The position numbers and the translations under genes were made by a program. The notes below the pieces were generated by a model that was given only the letters and a program-made list of their open reading frames with translations, was not told the DNA's origin and made no database searches. A DNA stretch of 64,000 nucleotides from Amycolatopsis antarctica (lineage in GTDB: Bacteria > Actinomycetota > Actinomycetes > Mycobacteriales > Pseudonocardiaceae): the NCBI RefSeq assembly GCF_002262875.1, contig NZ_NKYE01000013.1, forward strand, positions 124,001-188,000. The letters are read 5' to 3'. Below are positions 40,421-49,087 of this stretch, in pieces (positions within the stretch are counted from its first letter, which is position 1; every line of letters starts with the position of its first letter).

Positions 40421-41551
40421 TCATCCGCGCAGACGGGCGGCGGCCTCCCGGCCGGGTGCCGGCCCCTCCGCCCGCACCGAGTCCGGATCCACGACGGCCT
40501 GCACCACCCGATCCTCGCCGCCCGCCAGCAGTTCCTGGTCCGTCGGCACGGACCGTTTGACCAGTGCCAGCGCGATCGGGCCCAGTTCGTGGTGCTGGAT
40601 GACGCTGCCGACCCGGCCGACCGTGCGCTCGCCGAGCACCACCGGGTCGCCGGTCTCCGGAGCGATCTCCGGCGAGCCGTCCAGGTGCAGCAGCACCATC
40701 CGCCGGGGCGGCCTGCCGACGTTGTGCACCTTCGACACCGTCTCCTGGCCGCGGTAGCAGCCCTTCGCGACGTGCGCGGCCGAGCCGATCCAGTTCACCT
40801 CGTGCGGGATGGTGCGGTCGTCGGTGTCGATGCCGAGCCGGGGGCGCAGCGACTCGACGCGCAGCGCGTCGAAGGCCCAGCTCCCGGCCGGGCGGGCGCC
40901 CGCGTCGGTCAGCAGGCGCCACCAGTCGGCCAGTTCGGCCCTCGGGACGGCGAGGTCGACACTGGAACGGGTGGGCCATGGCATGCGGCGGGCGAACCCG
41001 CCGCCGGGGAGCGCGACGGCGGCGTACGGCTCGTCCGGCAGGTCGACGTCCACAGTGGACAGAATTCGAGCGGTGTCCGGGCCGAGGACGGTCAGCAGCG
41101 CCAGTTCGTCGCTCGCGTCGCGGATCTCCACCTTCGCCCAGAACTTCATCGCTTCGAGGTACTGCAGCAGGGTCTGCTTGCCGCCCTTGGGCAGGGCGCT
41201 GGTGGCTTCGGCACCGGGGTCACTGTCGATCCACACGGTGCCGTCCACGTGCGCGAGCACGAAGTGGGCGTCCACCCGGCCGTGGCTGTCCAGCACCAGC
41301 GCCTCGGTCCCGCTGTTCTCCGGAAGCTGCGTCACGTGCTGGGAGATCACCAGGTGCAGCCAGGAGAGTCGCTCATCTCCTTGCACCGCAAGGATTTCCC
41401 GATGCGAACGGTCGATCACCACGGCGCCGCGGGTGGCCGTGCGCTGCTCGGCGAACGGGTCGCCCCAGTGCCACGGGACGCCGTACTCCGGATGCCCCTC
41501 CGGGGCGGCGATCGAACCCGGGAAATCGAGAAGTGGCGACGGCTGCGGCAT
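40421..41551 (-). CDS. ygfZ: Folate-binding protein YgfZ
   Basis: This 376-residue protein has the YgfZ signature KGCYRGQE (near residue 255) and the GcvT-like folate-binding fold. YgfZ assists assembly or repair of certain Fe-S clusters. The frame is open to an ATG at 41560. The start at 41551 is favoured because TACGAT lies 7 nt before it, as in other leaderless genes here, and the upstream ATG falls inside that hexamer. It is divergent from pabC. Confidence 0.9.
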   Translation of the reverse strand: MPQPSPLLDFPGSIAAPEGHPEYGVPWHWGDPFAEQRTATRGAVVIDRSHREILAVQGDERLSWLHLVISQHVTQLPENSGTEALVLDSHGRVDAHFVLAHVDGTVWIDSDPGAEATSALPKGGKQTLLQYLEAMKFWAKVEIRDASDELALLTVLGPDTARILSTVDVDLPDEPYAAVALPGGGFARRMPWPTRSSVDLAVPRAELADWWRLLTDAGARPAGSWAFDALRVESLRPRLGIDTDDRTIPHEVNWIGSAAHVAKGCYRGQETVSKVHNVGRPPRRMVLLHLDGSPEIAPETGDPVVLGERTVGRVGSVIQHHELGPIALALVKRSVPTDQELLAGGEDRVVQAVVDPDSVRAEGPAPGREAAARLRG

Positions 41552-41558
41552 ATCTCCC

Positions 41559-41564
41559 ATCGTA
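41559..41564 (-). promoter_or_regulatory. -10 element of leaderless ygfZ (TACGAT)
   Basis: The minus-strand hexamer ends 7 nt before the ATG at 41551. Confidence 0.5.
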
Positions 41565-41605
41565 GTCGCCGTGACGCCGTGGTGAGGTCTCGCGGCGGCC
41601 GGGAC

Positions 41606-41611
41606 TACCGT
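41606..41611 (+). promoter_or_regulatory. -10 element of pabC (TACCGT)
   Basis: TACCGT ends 8 nt before the pabC ATG. The -10 hexamers of ygfZ and pabC are only about 40 bp apart and face opposite ways. Confidence 0.45.
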
Positions 41612-41619
41612 GTGGGGTT

Positions 41620-42468
41620 ATGCGCGTGCTTGCCTTCCTGGACGGAACCCTCGCCGACCCCGACGCGGCGCACATCCGTGTCGACGATCTCGGGCTGATG
41701 CGCGGGGACGGGGTGTTCGAGACGATCCTGGTGACCGACGGCCGGCCCCGCGAACTCGGCCCGCACCTCGACCGGCTCGCACGCTCGGCGAAGATGCTCG
41801 ACCTGCCCGAACCGGACCGGGCGGCCTGGGAGCGGGCCGTGCGCGCGGTACTGGACAACTGGTCCGGCGGCGCGGAGCTCGCGTTGAAGCTGGTGCTCAC
41901 CCGCGGGATCGACGGCGATCCGGAGCAGCGGCCGACCGGGTTCGCCCTGGGCATGGAGATCGGTGCGGCGGTGCTGCGCGGCAGGGCCGAGGGCGTCGCC
42001 GCGATCACCCTCGACCGCGGCATCGACCCGGGCCTGGCCGAACGGGCGCCGTGGCTGCTGCTGGGCGCGAAGTCGCTGTCGTACGGCATCAACATGGCGG
42101 CCATCCGCGAGGCGGTCCGGCGCGGCGCGGACGACGTCGTGTTCACCGCGAGCGACGGCTCGGTGCTGGAGGGCCCGACCTCCACCGTCATCCTGCTGCG
42201 CGGCCGGACCATCCTCACCCCGCCCGAGCACATCGGCATCCTGCCCGGCACCACGCAGGCCGGGGTGTTCCGCGGCGCGGAGAAGGCCGGGTTCGCGACC
42301 AAGGTGGAACCGCTGCGGGTGGACGACCTGCTCACCGGCGACGGGCTGTTCCTCGCCTCCTCGGTGCGCAAGCTCACCCGCGTCCGCTCGCTCGACGGCA
42401 CCGCGCTGCCCGCCGCGACGGAGGCGCACGCCGAACTCTCGGCCGCCTACGAGGCCGAGTACGCCTGA
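41620..42468 (+). CDS. pabC: Aminodeoxychorismate lyase PabC
   Basis: This 282-residue PLP enzyme of fold type IV has the catalytic Lys in LLGAKSLSYGINM (near residue 151). The cofactor phosphate segments (EGPTSTVILL, LPGTTQAGVF) and the N-terminal GDGVFETILV are typical. It converts aminodeoxychorismate to p-aminobenzoate and pyruvate for folate synthesis; the neighbouring ygfZ uses folate. A branched-chain or D-amino-acid aminotransferase is possible but less likely. Confidence 0.87.
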   Translation: MRVLAFLDGTLADPDAAHIRVDDLGLMRGDGVFETILVTDGRPRELGPHLDRLARSAKMLDLPEPDRAAWERAVRAVLDNWSGGAELALKLVLTRGIDGDPEQRPTGFALGMEIGAAVLRGRAEGVAAITLDRGIDPGLAERAPWLLLGAKSLSYGINMAAIREAVRRGADDVVFTASDGSVLEGPTSTVILLRGRTILTPPEHIGILPGTTQAGVFRGAEKAGFATKVEPLRVDDLLTGDGLFLASSVRKLTRVRSLDGTALPAATEAHAELSAAYEAEYA

Positions 42469-42486
42469 CCGGGCGTCACCGGGGAG

Positions 42487-43359
42487 TCAGCCGGAGGACG
42501 GCGCGGCCGAGGGCAGGAACCGGACGGTGCTGCCAGGACGGGCCTGCGCGAGCGCGGGCAGGGCGTCCGCGTCCACCACCCCGATCACCGGGTAGCCGCC
42601 CGTCGTCGGGTGGTCGGCGAGGAACAGCACCGGCAGGCCGTTCGGCGGCACCTGGATCGCACCGGTGAGCAGGCCCTCGCTGGGCAGCTCCGCGTCCGCG
42701 CGATCCGGCGTCCGGCGCAACGGCGTGCCGTCGAGGCGCAGGCCCACCCGGTTCGACTCCGGGGTCACCGTCCACGGCCCGGCGAGGGCGGACGCGGCCT
42801 CGGCGAACCAGTCCTCGCGGGGGCCGAGCCACACCGGCACGCCGAGTTCCGCCGGTACCCGGGCGGGCGCGACCACGTCCGCCCCGCATGGCACGCCCGG
42901 CCGTCCGAGCGGCAGCACGTCCCCCTCCGCCAGTGGCGCCGGGCCGATCCCGGACAGCACGTCCCGCGACCGGCTGCCCAGCTCCGCGGGAACGTCGACG
43001 CCGCCGGAGAGCGCCAGGTAGCACCGCAGCCCCTCGTCCGGGTTGCCGAGGGTGACCGTCGACCCGGCCGCCAGGTGCACCGGGACGTTCGAGCCGGCCG
43101 CCGCCCCGTCGACGTCCACCGCGACCGGTGCCCCGGTGACGGCGACGGTGACCGGCGTCCGTGCCCGCAGCGACAGCCCACCGAGCAGCGCCTCGATCCC
43201 GGCCGCGTCCTCCGCGTTGCCCACCAGCCGGTTCGCCAGCCGCAGCGCGGGCACGTCCAGCGCACCCGACGGCGGCACGCCCAACTCCGCGTGACCGGGC
43301 CTGCCCAGGTCCTGCACGAGCGCCTGCGCCCCCGCCGACACCACCTCGACGGCCCGCAT
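42487..43359 (-). CDS. pxpC: 5-oxoprolinase subunit PxpC (biotin-dependent carboxyltransferase-like)
   Basis: This 290-residue protein is of the KipA/PxpC family: VEVVSAGAQALVQDLGRPGH at the start, the LGVPPSGALDVPALRLANRL motif, and a C-terminal LADHPTTGGYPVIGVV. With PxpB and PxpA it hydrolyses 5-oxoproline to glutamate using ATP. It is joined to pxpB by a TGATG junction. pxpA is not in the window. Confidence 0.9.
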   Translation of the reverse strand: MRAVEVVSAGAQALVQDLGRPGHAELGVPPSGALDVPALRLANRLVGNAEDAAGIEALLGGLSLRARTPVTVAVTGAPVAVDVDGAAAGSNVPVHLAAGSTVTLGNPDEGLRCYLALSGGVDVPAELGSRSRDVLSGIGPAPLAEGDVLPLGRPGVPCGADVVAPARVPAELGVPVWLGPREDWFAEAASALAGPWTVTPESNRVGLRLDGTPLRRTPDRADAELPSEGLLTGAIQVPPNGLPVLFLADHPTTGGYPVIGVVDADALPALAQARPGSTVRFLPSAAPSSG

Positions 43360-43967
43360 CAGCGGCTCCGGAAGCGGACGGTGTCGCCCGGCGACAGCAG
43401 CGCCGGACGCCGCGCGCGCGGATCGAACAGCACGGTGCCGGTGTGCCCGATCAGCCGCCAGCCGCCGGGTGAGGAACGCGGGTAGACGCCGGTGAACTCC
43501 CCCGCGACACCGACCGAGCCCGCGGGCACCGAGGTGCGCGGGCTGTCCAGCCGGGCCTGCCGCAATGGCTCGGCGAGTCCGGTCAGGTAGCCGAATCCCG
43601 GGGCGAAACCGGTGAAGGCGACCGTGTACTCGGCGCCGGTGTGCAGATCGACCACCTCGTCCGCGGAGATCCCCGCGGTACGGGCGACCTGGTCGAGATC
43701 GGCGCCGTCGTAGCGCACGTCGATGGTGACCTCCCGGCCCCGGCCCTCCGGCGGGTGCGCCAGGTCGGCCCCGTCGAGGAGAGCGCGTACGGCGGCCAAC
43801 GCCCCCGATCCGGGACGGGCGGCGACGAGCAACGTCCGGGCGCCGGGAACCAGCTCGACGAGCCCGTCCGGCCGGGCGTCCGCGACGACGGCGCGGGCCG
43901 CGGCCATCCGGTCGGAGGAGTCGCACTCCAGCAGGGCCGCGTCCGGGCCGTACGGCAGCCATCGCAT
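43359..43967 (-). CDS. pxpB: 5-oxoprolinase subunit PxpB
   Basis: This 202-residue protein is of the KipI/PxpB family, recognised by YTVAFTGFAPGFGYLTGL near residue 115 and by SVPAGSVGVAGEFTGVYP, SSPGGWRLIGHT and the C-terminal FDPRARRPALLSPGDTVRF. It acts with PxpC. The ATG at 43967 has no ribosome-binding site but a TAGGCT hexamer 7 nt upstream. Confidence 0.92.
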   Translation of the reverse strand: MRWLPYGPDAALLECDSSDRMAAARAVVADARPDGLVELVPGARTLLVAARPGSGALAAVRALLDGADLAHPPEGRGREVTIDVRYDGADLDQVARTAGISADEVVDLHTGAEYTVAFTGFAPGFGYLTGLAEPLRQARLDSPRTSVPAGSVGVAGEFTGVYPRSSPGGWRLIGHTGTVLFDPRARRPALLSPGDTVRFRSR

Positions 43968-43974
43968 GCCGCTC

Positions 43975-43980
43975 AGCCTA
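43975..43980 (-). promoter_or_regulatory. -10 element of leaderless pxpB (TAGGCT)
   Basis: It ends 7 nt before the ATG at 43967 on the minus strand, and lies directly beside the end of the nitrobindin gene. Confidence 0.5.
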
Positions 43981-43983
43981 CGG

Positions 43984-44607
43984 TCAGCCGACCACGCGGG
44001 TGAGCATCGCCGAGGCGTGCGGCTGCAGGGACTGCCCCATCATCGCGCGCTCCTCGACCCAGCCGAGATCTCCGTTGACCAGGCCGTACAGGCGCTTCGC
44101 CCCGTTGACGTCCTTGGCGGTGGAGGTGCGGATGACGGCGTCGGTGCCGAGTTCCCATGAAGTCTGGGTGCGCGGCGTGCCGTAGAAGAGTTCCAGGATG
44201 CCGGTGTGGTGGGCCAGCAGCAGTTCGATCGTGTCGTCGGCCTGGGGACGCCACCAGCCGGTCTCCCTGGCACCGGGACGGACGACCTCGCCCGCGTCGT
44301 CGATCAGCCAGGCGCGCGACTCGTGGTAGAGGAAGGGACGTCCGTCGTGGGCGATCGTGAGCTGCTGGGCGAAGCGCCGCGGACCGTCGATCGTCGGGTA
44401 GTTGACCTCGCCCTCGCCGCGCCACACGCCGACCAGCGGCAGCAGTGCCAGGCACGCCTCGTGCAGGTCGGCGCCCTCGCGCAGGTTCGCGGTGTCGACC
44501 GGGATGGGCAGGTCGGTGAACTGCGGCAGATTGCGCGACCGGGTCGCCGCGGAGCGCTGCTCCGCGGCCTCGATCGCCTCATTGCCGCTCGTGGGGCCGT
44601 CAGTCAC
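43984..44607 (-). CDS. Nitrobindin-like heme protein (FABP family)
   Basis: This 207-residue beta-barrel protein has the nitrobindin signature GVWRGEGEVNYP near residue 60. The C-terminal SLQPHASAMLTR supplies the predicted heme-ligand His. Nitrobindins bind ferric heme and isomerise peroxynitrite to nitrate. The GTG at 44607 lies 3 nt after the stop of the 32-residue membrane peptide, so the two are cotranscribed. Confidence 0.88.
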   Translation of the reverse strand: MTDGPTSGNEAIEAAEQRSAATRSRNLPQFTDLPIPVDTANLREGADLHEACLALLPLVGVWRGEGEVNYPTIDGPRRFAQQLTIAHDGRPFLYHESRAWLIDDAGEVVRPGARETGWWRPQADDTIELLLAHHTGILELFYGTPRTQTSWELGTDAVIRTSTAKDVNGAKRLYGLVNGDLGWVEERAMMGQSLQPHASAMLTRVVG

Positions 44608-44610
44608 GGG

Positions 44611-44709
44611 TCAGCGCGCGTCGGAGTACAGGCGGTAGACCACGTACCCGCCGAACCACGTCGTGCCGAGGATGGCCAGGATCAGCATCGTCGTAAACAG
44701 GATCTCCAC
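44611..44709 (-). CDS. 32-residue single-pass membrane peptide
   Basis: A short frame (GTG at 44709, TGA at 44611) encodes a peptide with one hydrophobic segment (ILFTTMLILAILGTTWFGGY) and a positively charged end (VVYRLYSDAR). TATCCT lies 7 nt before the start, the leaderless arrangement seen at several other genes. It ends 3 nt before the nitrobindin start, which suggests translational coupling. The function is unknown. Confidence 0.68.
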   Translation of the reverse strand: MEILFTTMLILAILGTTWFGGYVVYRLYSDAR

Positions 44710-44716
44710 GAGCAGC

Positions 44717-44722
44717 AGGATA
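44717..44722 (-). promoter_or_regulatory. -10 element of the membrane peptide-nitrobindin unit (TATCCT)
   Basis: The minus-strand hexamer ends 7 nt before the GTG at 44709 and matches the hexamer used by the sulfur leader peptide at 53929. Confidence 0.55.
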
Positions 44723-44805
44723 ACCGCCGGTGGCCAGCCGGGTCCCGGTGGCCGGGCGTGATCCTGCGGACAGCGGACGGGCAGCGGGACCCGGCATCGA
44801 CGCGT

Positions 44806-45999
44806 TCACGAGTTCAACGCGGTCGTCGGCGGGGTACTGGCGGCTCGCAGCGCGGGGTAGAAGCCGGCGACCGCGCCGATCACGAGGGTCGCCGCGAGCG
44901 CGGCGGCCGGCGCCGTCACCGGCAGCGTGAACGGCCAGTCGCTGCCGATGGCGATCGTGGCCGTCACGGCCGCGCCGATGCCGCAGCCGGCGATCCCGCC
45001 CAGCGCCGAGAGCAGCAGGGCCTCGGTGAGGAACTGCACCAGGATGTGCCCGCGGGTCCCGCCGAGCGAGCGGCGCAGCCCGACCTCTCGCCTGCGTTCG
45101 AGCACGGCGATGATCATCGTGTTCGCCACCCCGATCCCGCCGACCAGCAGCGCGACCGACCCGAGTCCGACGAGCAGGCCGGTGAACGCCCGGTCGGCCG
45201 CGTTCCGGGCGGCGAGCGCGTCGGACGGCCGGGAAACCTCGACCTGGCCCGGATTCTGCGGCGAGATCGTCGGACCGAGCAGGGTCCGCACGTTCGCCAC
45301 CGCCTCGTCCGCCGAGCGCTCGTAGACGGTCGTCGGGCTGCCGTCGAACCCGAAGAACCGCTTGGCGACGGGCTCGCCGAGAAGCGCGGCGCTGTCCAGT
45401 TCGGGGGCGAGCGTCACCGGGTCGAGGATCCCGACGACGGTGAAGAACCGGCCACCGAGCCACACCTGCGTTCCGGCGGAGACGACACCGAGCCGTTCGG
45501 CCGCCCGCTGCCCGAGGACCACGGCCGGATAGGTCGACGTCGCCGCGTTCAGCCAGCTTCCGCTGCGCAGCGTGCCGGAGACGACGTCGAGCAGCGCGGT
45601 GTCCGCCGCCATGGCGGCGATCCCGCCGGTCGCGGCCGGATCGGACAGTGGGCTCCGGTAGACCGGTTCATCGAGCGCGGCGGTGCTGCTGGCCGACTCG
45701 ACGCCGTCCACCACGGCGACCTTGGCGGTGGCGTCCGGAGGCAGCGTCGTCTCCTTGCCGAGGAGGTCGCGGCCCGCGGTCGCGGTCAGCAGGTTGGTGC
45801 CGAGCCGGGCGAGTTCGTCGTTCAGCCGCGCCTGGCTCGACGAGGAGATCCCGACGACGGCGATCATCGCGGCGATCCCGATCGCGATGCCGAGCGCGGA
45901 CAGGATCGCGCGGGCCGGGCGTGCCCGCAGCCCGGCGAACCCGAGCCGCACGACGTCGGCCCCGAGCAGCCGTGACGGCGGTGTCCTTCCGGTGCTCAC
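44806..45999 (-). CDS. MacB-like ABC transporter permease
   Basis: This 397-residue protein has the MacB/FtsX layout: one membrane segment near the N-terminus (about 30-52), a large extracellular MacB-type domain (about 53-265), then three segments (about 270-293, 325-350 and 360-385). LERRREVGLRRSLGGTRG is the coupling-helix signature. Such permeases transmit force to outer adaptors and do not carry substrates through the membrane in the usual way. The GTG start overlaps the ATPase gene by 4 nt. Confidence 0.91.
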   Translation of the reverse strand: MSTGRTPPSRLLGADVVRLGFAGLRARPARAILSALGIAIGIAAMIAVVGISSSSQARLNDELARLGTNLLTATAGRDLLGKETTLPPDATAKVAVVDGVESASSTAALDEPVYRSPLSDPAATGGIAAMAADTALLDVVSGTLRSGSWLNAATSTYPAVVLGQRAAERLGVVSAGTQVWLGGRFFTVVGILDPVTLAPELDSAALLGEPVAKRFFGFDGSPTTVYERSADEAVANVRTLLGPTISPQNPGQVEVSRPSDALAARNAADRAFTGLLVGLGSVALLVGGIGVANTMIIAVLERRREVGLRRSLGGTRGHILVQFLTEALLLSALGGIAGCGIGAAVTATIAIGSDWPFTLPVTAPAAALAATLVIGAVAGFYPALRAASTPPTTALNS

Positions 46000-46691
46000 G
46001 CGGCCGCCCCTTCCGGCACGGCGGAGTCGCCGGTGACCCGGCCGTCGCGCATGGTGATCCGGCGCGGGATCCGTCCGGCGAGTTCCAGGTCGTGGGTGAT
46101 CACCACGACGGTCGTGCCCTGCCGGTTCAGTTCGCCGAGCAGCTCGACTACCCGGTCACCCGAGGCCGAGTCGAGGTTGCCGGTCGGCTCGTCGGCGAGG
46201 AGCAGCGGCGGGTCGCCGACGACGGCCCGGGCGATGGCGACCCGTTGACGTTCGCCGCCGGAGAGCTGGTGCGGCCGGTGGCCGAGCCGGTGGGCGAGGC
46301 CGACGCGATCGAGCGCGGCGGCCGCGCGGCGCTGCCGTCCCGTGCGGGGCACGCCCCCGTAGAGCAGTCCGTCGGCCACGTTGTCGAGCGCGCTCGCGCC
46401 CTCGGCGAGGTGGAACTGCTGGAAGACGAAGCCGATCCGGTGCGCGCGCAGCGCGGACAGCTCCCGGTCGCCGAGGCCGGCGACGTCCACGCCGTCGACG
46501 CGCACGGTGCCCGCGGTGGCGCGGTCGAGCGTGCCGACGAGGTTCAGCAGCGTCGACTTCCCCGACCCACTCGGCCCGACGATGGCGGCGAACTCGCCCG
46601 CGTCCAGCGTGAGCGACACCCCGTCGCAGGCCCGCACGGGTGGTTCGCCATAGGAACGGCAGACCTCGGTGAGTGAGACGATCTCGGTCAT
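45996..46691 (-). CDS. MacB/LolD-like ABC transporter ATP-binding protein
   Basis: This 231-residue ATPase has Walker A VGPSGSGKSTLLNLVG, signature LSGGERQRVAIARA, Walker B LLLADEPTGNLDS and H-loop ITHDLE; all key residues are intact. It pairs with the downstream permease and overlaps both neighbours by 4 nt. Confidence 0.95.
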   Translation of the reverse strand: MTEIVSLTEVCRSYGEPPVRACDGVSLTLDAGEFAAIVGPSGSGKSTLLNLVGTLDRATAGTVRVDGVDVAGLGDRELSALRAHRIGFVFQQFHLAEGASALDNVADGLLYGGVPRTGRQRRAAAALDRVGLAHRLGHRPHQLSGGERQRVAIARAVVGDPPLLLADEPTGNLDSASGDRVVELLGELNRQGTTVVVITHDLELAGRIPRRITMRDGRVTGDSAVPEGAAA

Positions 46692-47788
46692 CGGTTCGGC
46701 ACCACCACTCGCTGGCCGGCCCGCACGCCGTCCCCGGAGACCTCGACCCGGCCGCCGGCGAACAGCCCGGTGGTCACCGGAACCTGCCGCGTCCCGCCGT
46801 CCCCGCCGACGACTTCGATGCCGAACCGCCGCGCGTCCAGCGCCAGCAGGGCACCGACCGGTACGGACAGCACGTCCGCACGTTGTTCGCTCGGGATGTC
46901 GACGGTCACCGAGGCCTGCTGGAACGACCCGGCCGCGGCCGGGTCGTCCGGGGTGATCACGACCGGAACGGAGGTCTCCTTGCCGCCGCCGGAAGCGTCC
47001 TTCTCGGTGGGCGTCCCGACTGAGGAGATCGTGCCCGTCGTTTCCGCGCCGTCCGGCAGTCGCAGGTGCACCTTCTTGTCCGCGACGGCGAGCCGCTGGT
47101 CGGCGAGCGCGAGGTCGACGTCGACGACCTGGCTGGTGCCGGTCGTCTCGAACAGGCCCGCGCCAGGGCCGACGCGGTCACCCGGCTCGGCCGTCAGGGT
47201 GCCGATCCGCAGATCCCCGTCCGCGAACACGACCGAGCCCAGCGGCAGCCGGCCGGTGACCTCCAGCCCCTTGGTGTCCTGCCATTTCCGGATCGCCGCG
47301 GCGGTACGCCAGGTGAACTTCTCGTCCGGCTGCTGGCCGAGGAAGCCGAGTTCGCGCAGGCTCTGTTCGAGCGCCAGTACGTCCGGGCCCTCGTCCATGC
47401 CGGTCCCGAAGTCCCGCCACGCGGGCAGGTCACCGTGCAGTAGGAACACCGGGACGTTGTCGACGGCGTAGAGCCGGTCGCCGAGGTGGACGACCGAGCC
47501 GGGCGCGGGCAGGCCGGTGAGGATCCCCTCACGCGCCGAGTCGGCCGTGCGGCCGCCAGCGAACCGGAGCGTGCCGGACGCGGTGGTGCTGCCCGTCAGC
47601 TCGCCCCGCTCGACCTCCCCGGTGGCTCCCTGGTGTGCCCCCACCGCGCTGTCACCCCCTTCGTCGGCATCGGCCGGGACGGCTTCCCTGATGCCCAGTC
47701 CCGCTCCGGCGGCCACCGTGACGCCGAGGGTGACGCCGATCAGCACGCGGCGGATGGATTGCCTGGTGCGGTTCGCGCCGCCGGGCAT
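46688..47788 (-). CDS. Membrane-fusion/peptidoglycan-binding adaptor protein
   Basis: This 366-residue protein has one N-terminal membrane segment (about 14-33). A domain containing a peptidoglycan-binding-1 repeat follows (DVLALEQSLRELGFLGQQPD, FTWRTAAAIRKWQDTKGL), then HlyD-like beta domains (VDVDLALADQRLAVADKKV, VSVPVGALLALD). It likely links the MacB-like permease to the cell wall. It is coupled by 4 nt to the ATPase and by TGATG to the lipoprotein upstream. Confidence 0.86.
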   Translation of the reverse strand: MPGGANRTRQSIRRVLIGVTLGVTVAAGAGLGIREAVPADADEGGDSAVGAHQGATGEVERGELTGSTTASGTLRFAGGRTADSAREGILTGLPAPGSVVHLGDRLYAVDNVPVFLLHGDLPAWRDFGTGMDEGPDVLALEQSLRELGFLGQQPDEKFTWRTAAAIRKWQDTKGLEVTGRLPLGSVVFADGDLRIGTLTAEPGDRVGPGAGLFETTGTSQVVDVDLALADQRLAVADKKVHLRLPDGAETTGTISSVGTPTEKDASGGGKETSVPVVITPDDPAAAGSFQQASVTVDIPSEQRADVLSVPVGALLALDARRFGIEVVGGDGGTRQVPVTTGLFAGGRVEVSGDGVRAGQRVVVPNR

Positions 47789-48279
47789 CAGTTACCCCCG
47801 GTGGTGGGCTGCGCGGTGCACTTCTCCAGGACGTCGGCGGGGGCGTCCACCATTTCGCTCGCTCCGCCGCGCACCGGGTCGGCGACCTCGATGCCGTTCT
47901 CGCGGAAGCACTTCGCGGTTTCGAGCTGCTGCTCGTAGCGTTCCTCTTCGGACAGTGCCGGCCCGCCGTCCGGCGCGGGCGGCGGGCCCAGCTCCGCCTG
48001 GCAGACCTCGATGGCCTTCGTCATGGCGGTCATGTCCCCACCCTTGAACTGGACGCTCCCGTTGCTCGGGTCGGGCATGTCGACGCCCTGGTCGCGCATG
48101 CACTGGGCGAGGTCGAGCTGGTACTCGTCCAGGGACTTCGACGGTGCGGGCGATTCGGGCCCGCCGCCGGTGGCACCCGGGTCCTCGGCTGATTCGCCGC
48201 CGCAGCCGCTCAACAGGACGACCAGCAGGGGAGCCGCGAACAGGGTGAGCTTCGCGGTGCGGTTCTTCGGCTGCTTCAT
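47788..48279 (-). CDS. Lipoprotein with twin CMRxxGVxxPDP-type motifs
   Basis: This 163-residue lipoprotein has the lipobox LSGC (Cys near residue 26) followed by two similar units. The first reads LAQCMRDQGVDMPDP and the second TAKCFRENGIEVADP, each with a further Cys (EVCQAE and LEKCTAQ). This twin motif is frequent in actinobacterial lipoproteins beside MacB-type systems but has no assigned function. It is first in the operon. The ATG at 48279 has AAGGAG upstream. Confidence 0.82.
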   Translation of the reverse strand: MKQPKNRTAKLTLFAAPLLVVLLSGCGGESAEDPGATGGGPESPAPSKSLDEYQLDLAQCMRDQGVDMPDPSNGSVQFKGGDMTAMTKAIEVCQAELGPPPAPDGGPALSEEERYEQQLETAKCFRENGIEVADPVRGGASEMVDAPADVLEKCTAQPTTGGN

Positions 48280-48426
48280 GGTGTGCACGCTCCTTCTCGG
48301 TGTTTGCCGGACGCGGGAAGCTGATCAGCCGGGGGGTTGCCGAGAGGTTCCGGTGAACTTTTACGGTTTGAGAACAAGCGCGGTGATTGGCTGCCGTGGA
48401 CAACGGCACCAAACGAGGAGTCCCGC

Positions 48427-49086
48427 ATGCGTGTGCTGATCGTCGAGGACGAGCCGTACCTCGCCGACGCGGTCCGGGCGGGTCTTCGCCGGGCGACCAT
48501 CGCCGCCGACGTCGTGCACGACGGAGAGGCCGCGCTGGAGCAGATCGCCGTCAACGACTACGAGATCGTCCTGCTCGACCGGGACCTGCCCGGTATCCAC
48601 GGCGACGAGGTGTGCAGGCGGATCGCGGCCGAGCACCCGGGGGTGCGGGTACTGATGCTGACGGCCGCGGGTTCGTTGTGGGACCGGGTGTCCGGCTTCG
48701 AGATCGGTGCGGACGACTATCTGCCGAAACCGTTCGAGCTACCGGAACTCGTCGCGCGGCTGCGCGCGCTCGAACGGCGTACGCAGCCGGCGCGTCCGCC
48801 GGTGCTGGAGTCGCACGGGGTGCGGTTGGACCCGTTCCGCCGCGAGGTCTACCGCGACGGCAGCTCCGTGCGGCTGAGCCCGAAGGAGTTCGCCGTGTTG
48901 CAGGTGCTGATGAAGGCCGAGGGTGGCGTGCTCAGCGCGGAGGACATCCTCGAACAGGCGTGGGACGCCAATGCCGACCCGTTCACCAATTCCCCGCGGG
49001 TGACGATCTCCAATCTACGCAAGCATCTCGGCGGGCCGAAGGTGATCCAGACGGTGCCCGGCGCCGGCTACCGGTTCGGCGACTGA
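48427..49086 (+). CDS. OmpR/PhoB-type response regulator
   Basis: This 219-residue regulator has a receiver domain (VEDEP, Asp in LLDRDLPGIHG near residue 51, Lys in YLPKPFEL) and a winged-helix DNA-binding domain (RLSPKEFAVLQVLM, VTISNLRKHLG, TVPGAGYRFGD). It is followed after 1 nt by its kinase and is divergent from the lipoprotein-adaptor-MacB operon, which it probably controls. ATG at 48427 with GAGGAG. Confidence 0.95.
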   Translation: MRVLIVEDEPYLADAVRAGLRRATIAADVVHDGEAALEQIAVNDYEIVLLDRDLPGIHGDEVCRRIAAEHPGVRVLMLTAAGSLWDRVSGFEIGADDYLPKPFELPELVARLRALERRTQPARPPVLESHGVRLDPFRREVYRDGSSVRLSPKEFAVLQVLMKAEGGVLSAEDILEQAWDANADPFTNSPRVTISNLRKHLGGPKVIQTVPGAGYRFGD

Positions 49087-49087
49087 G

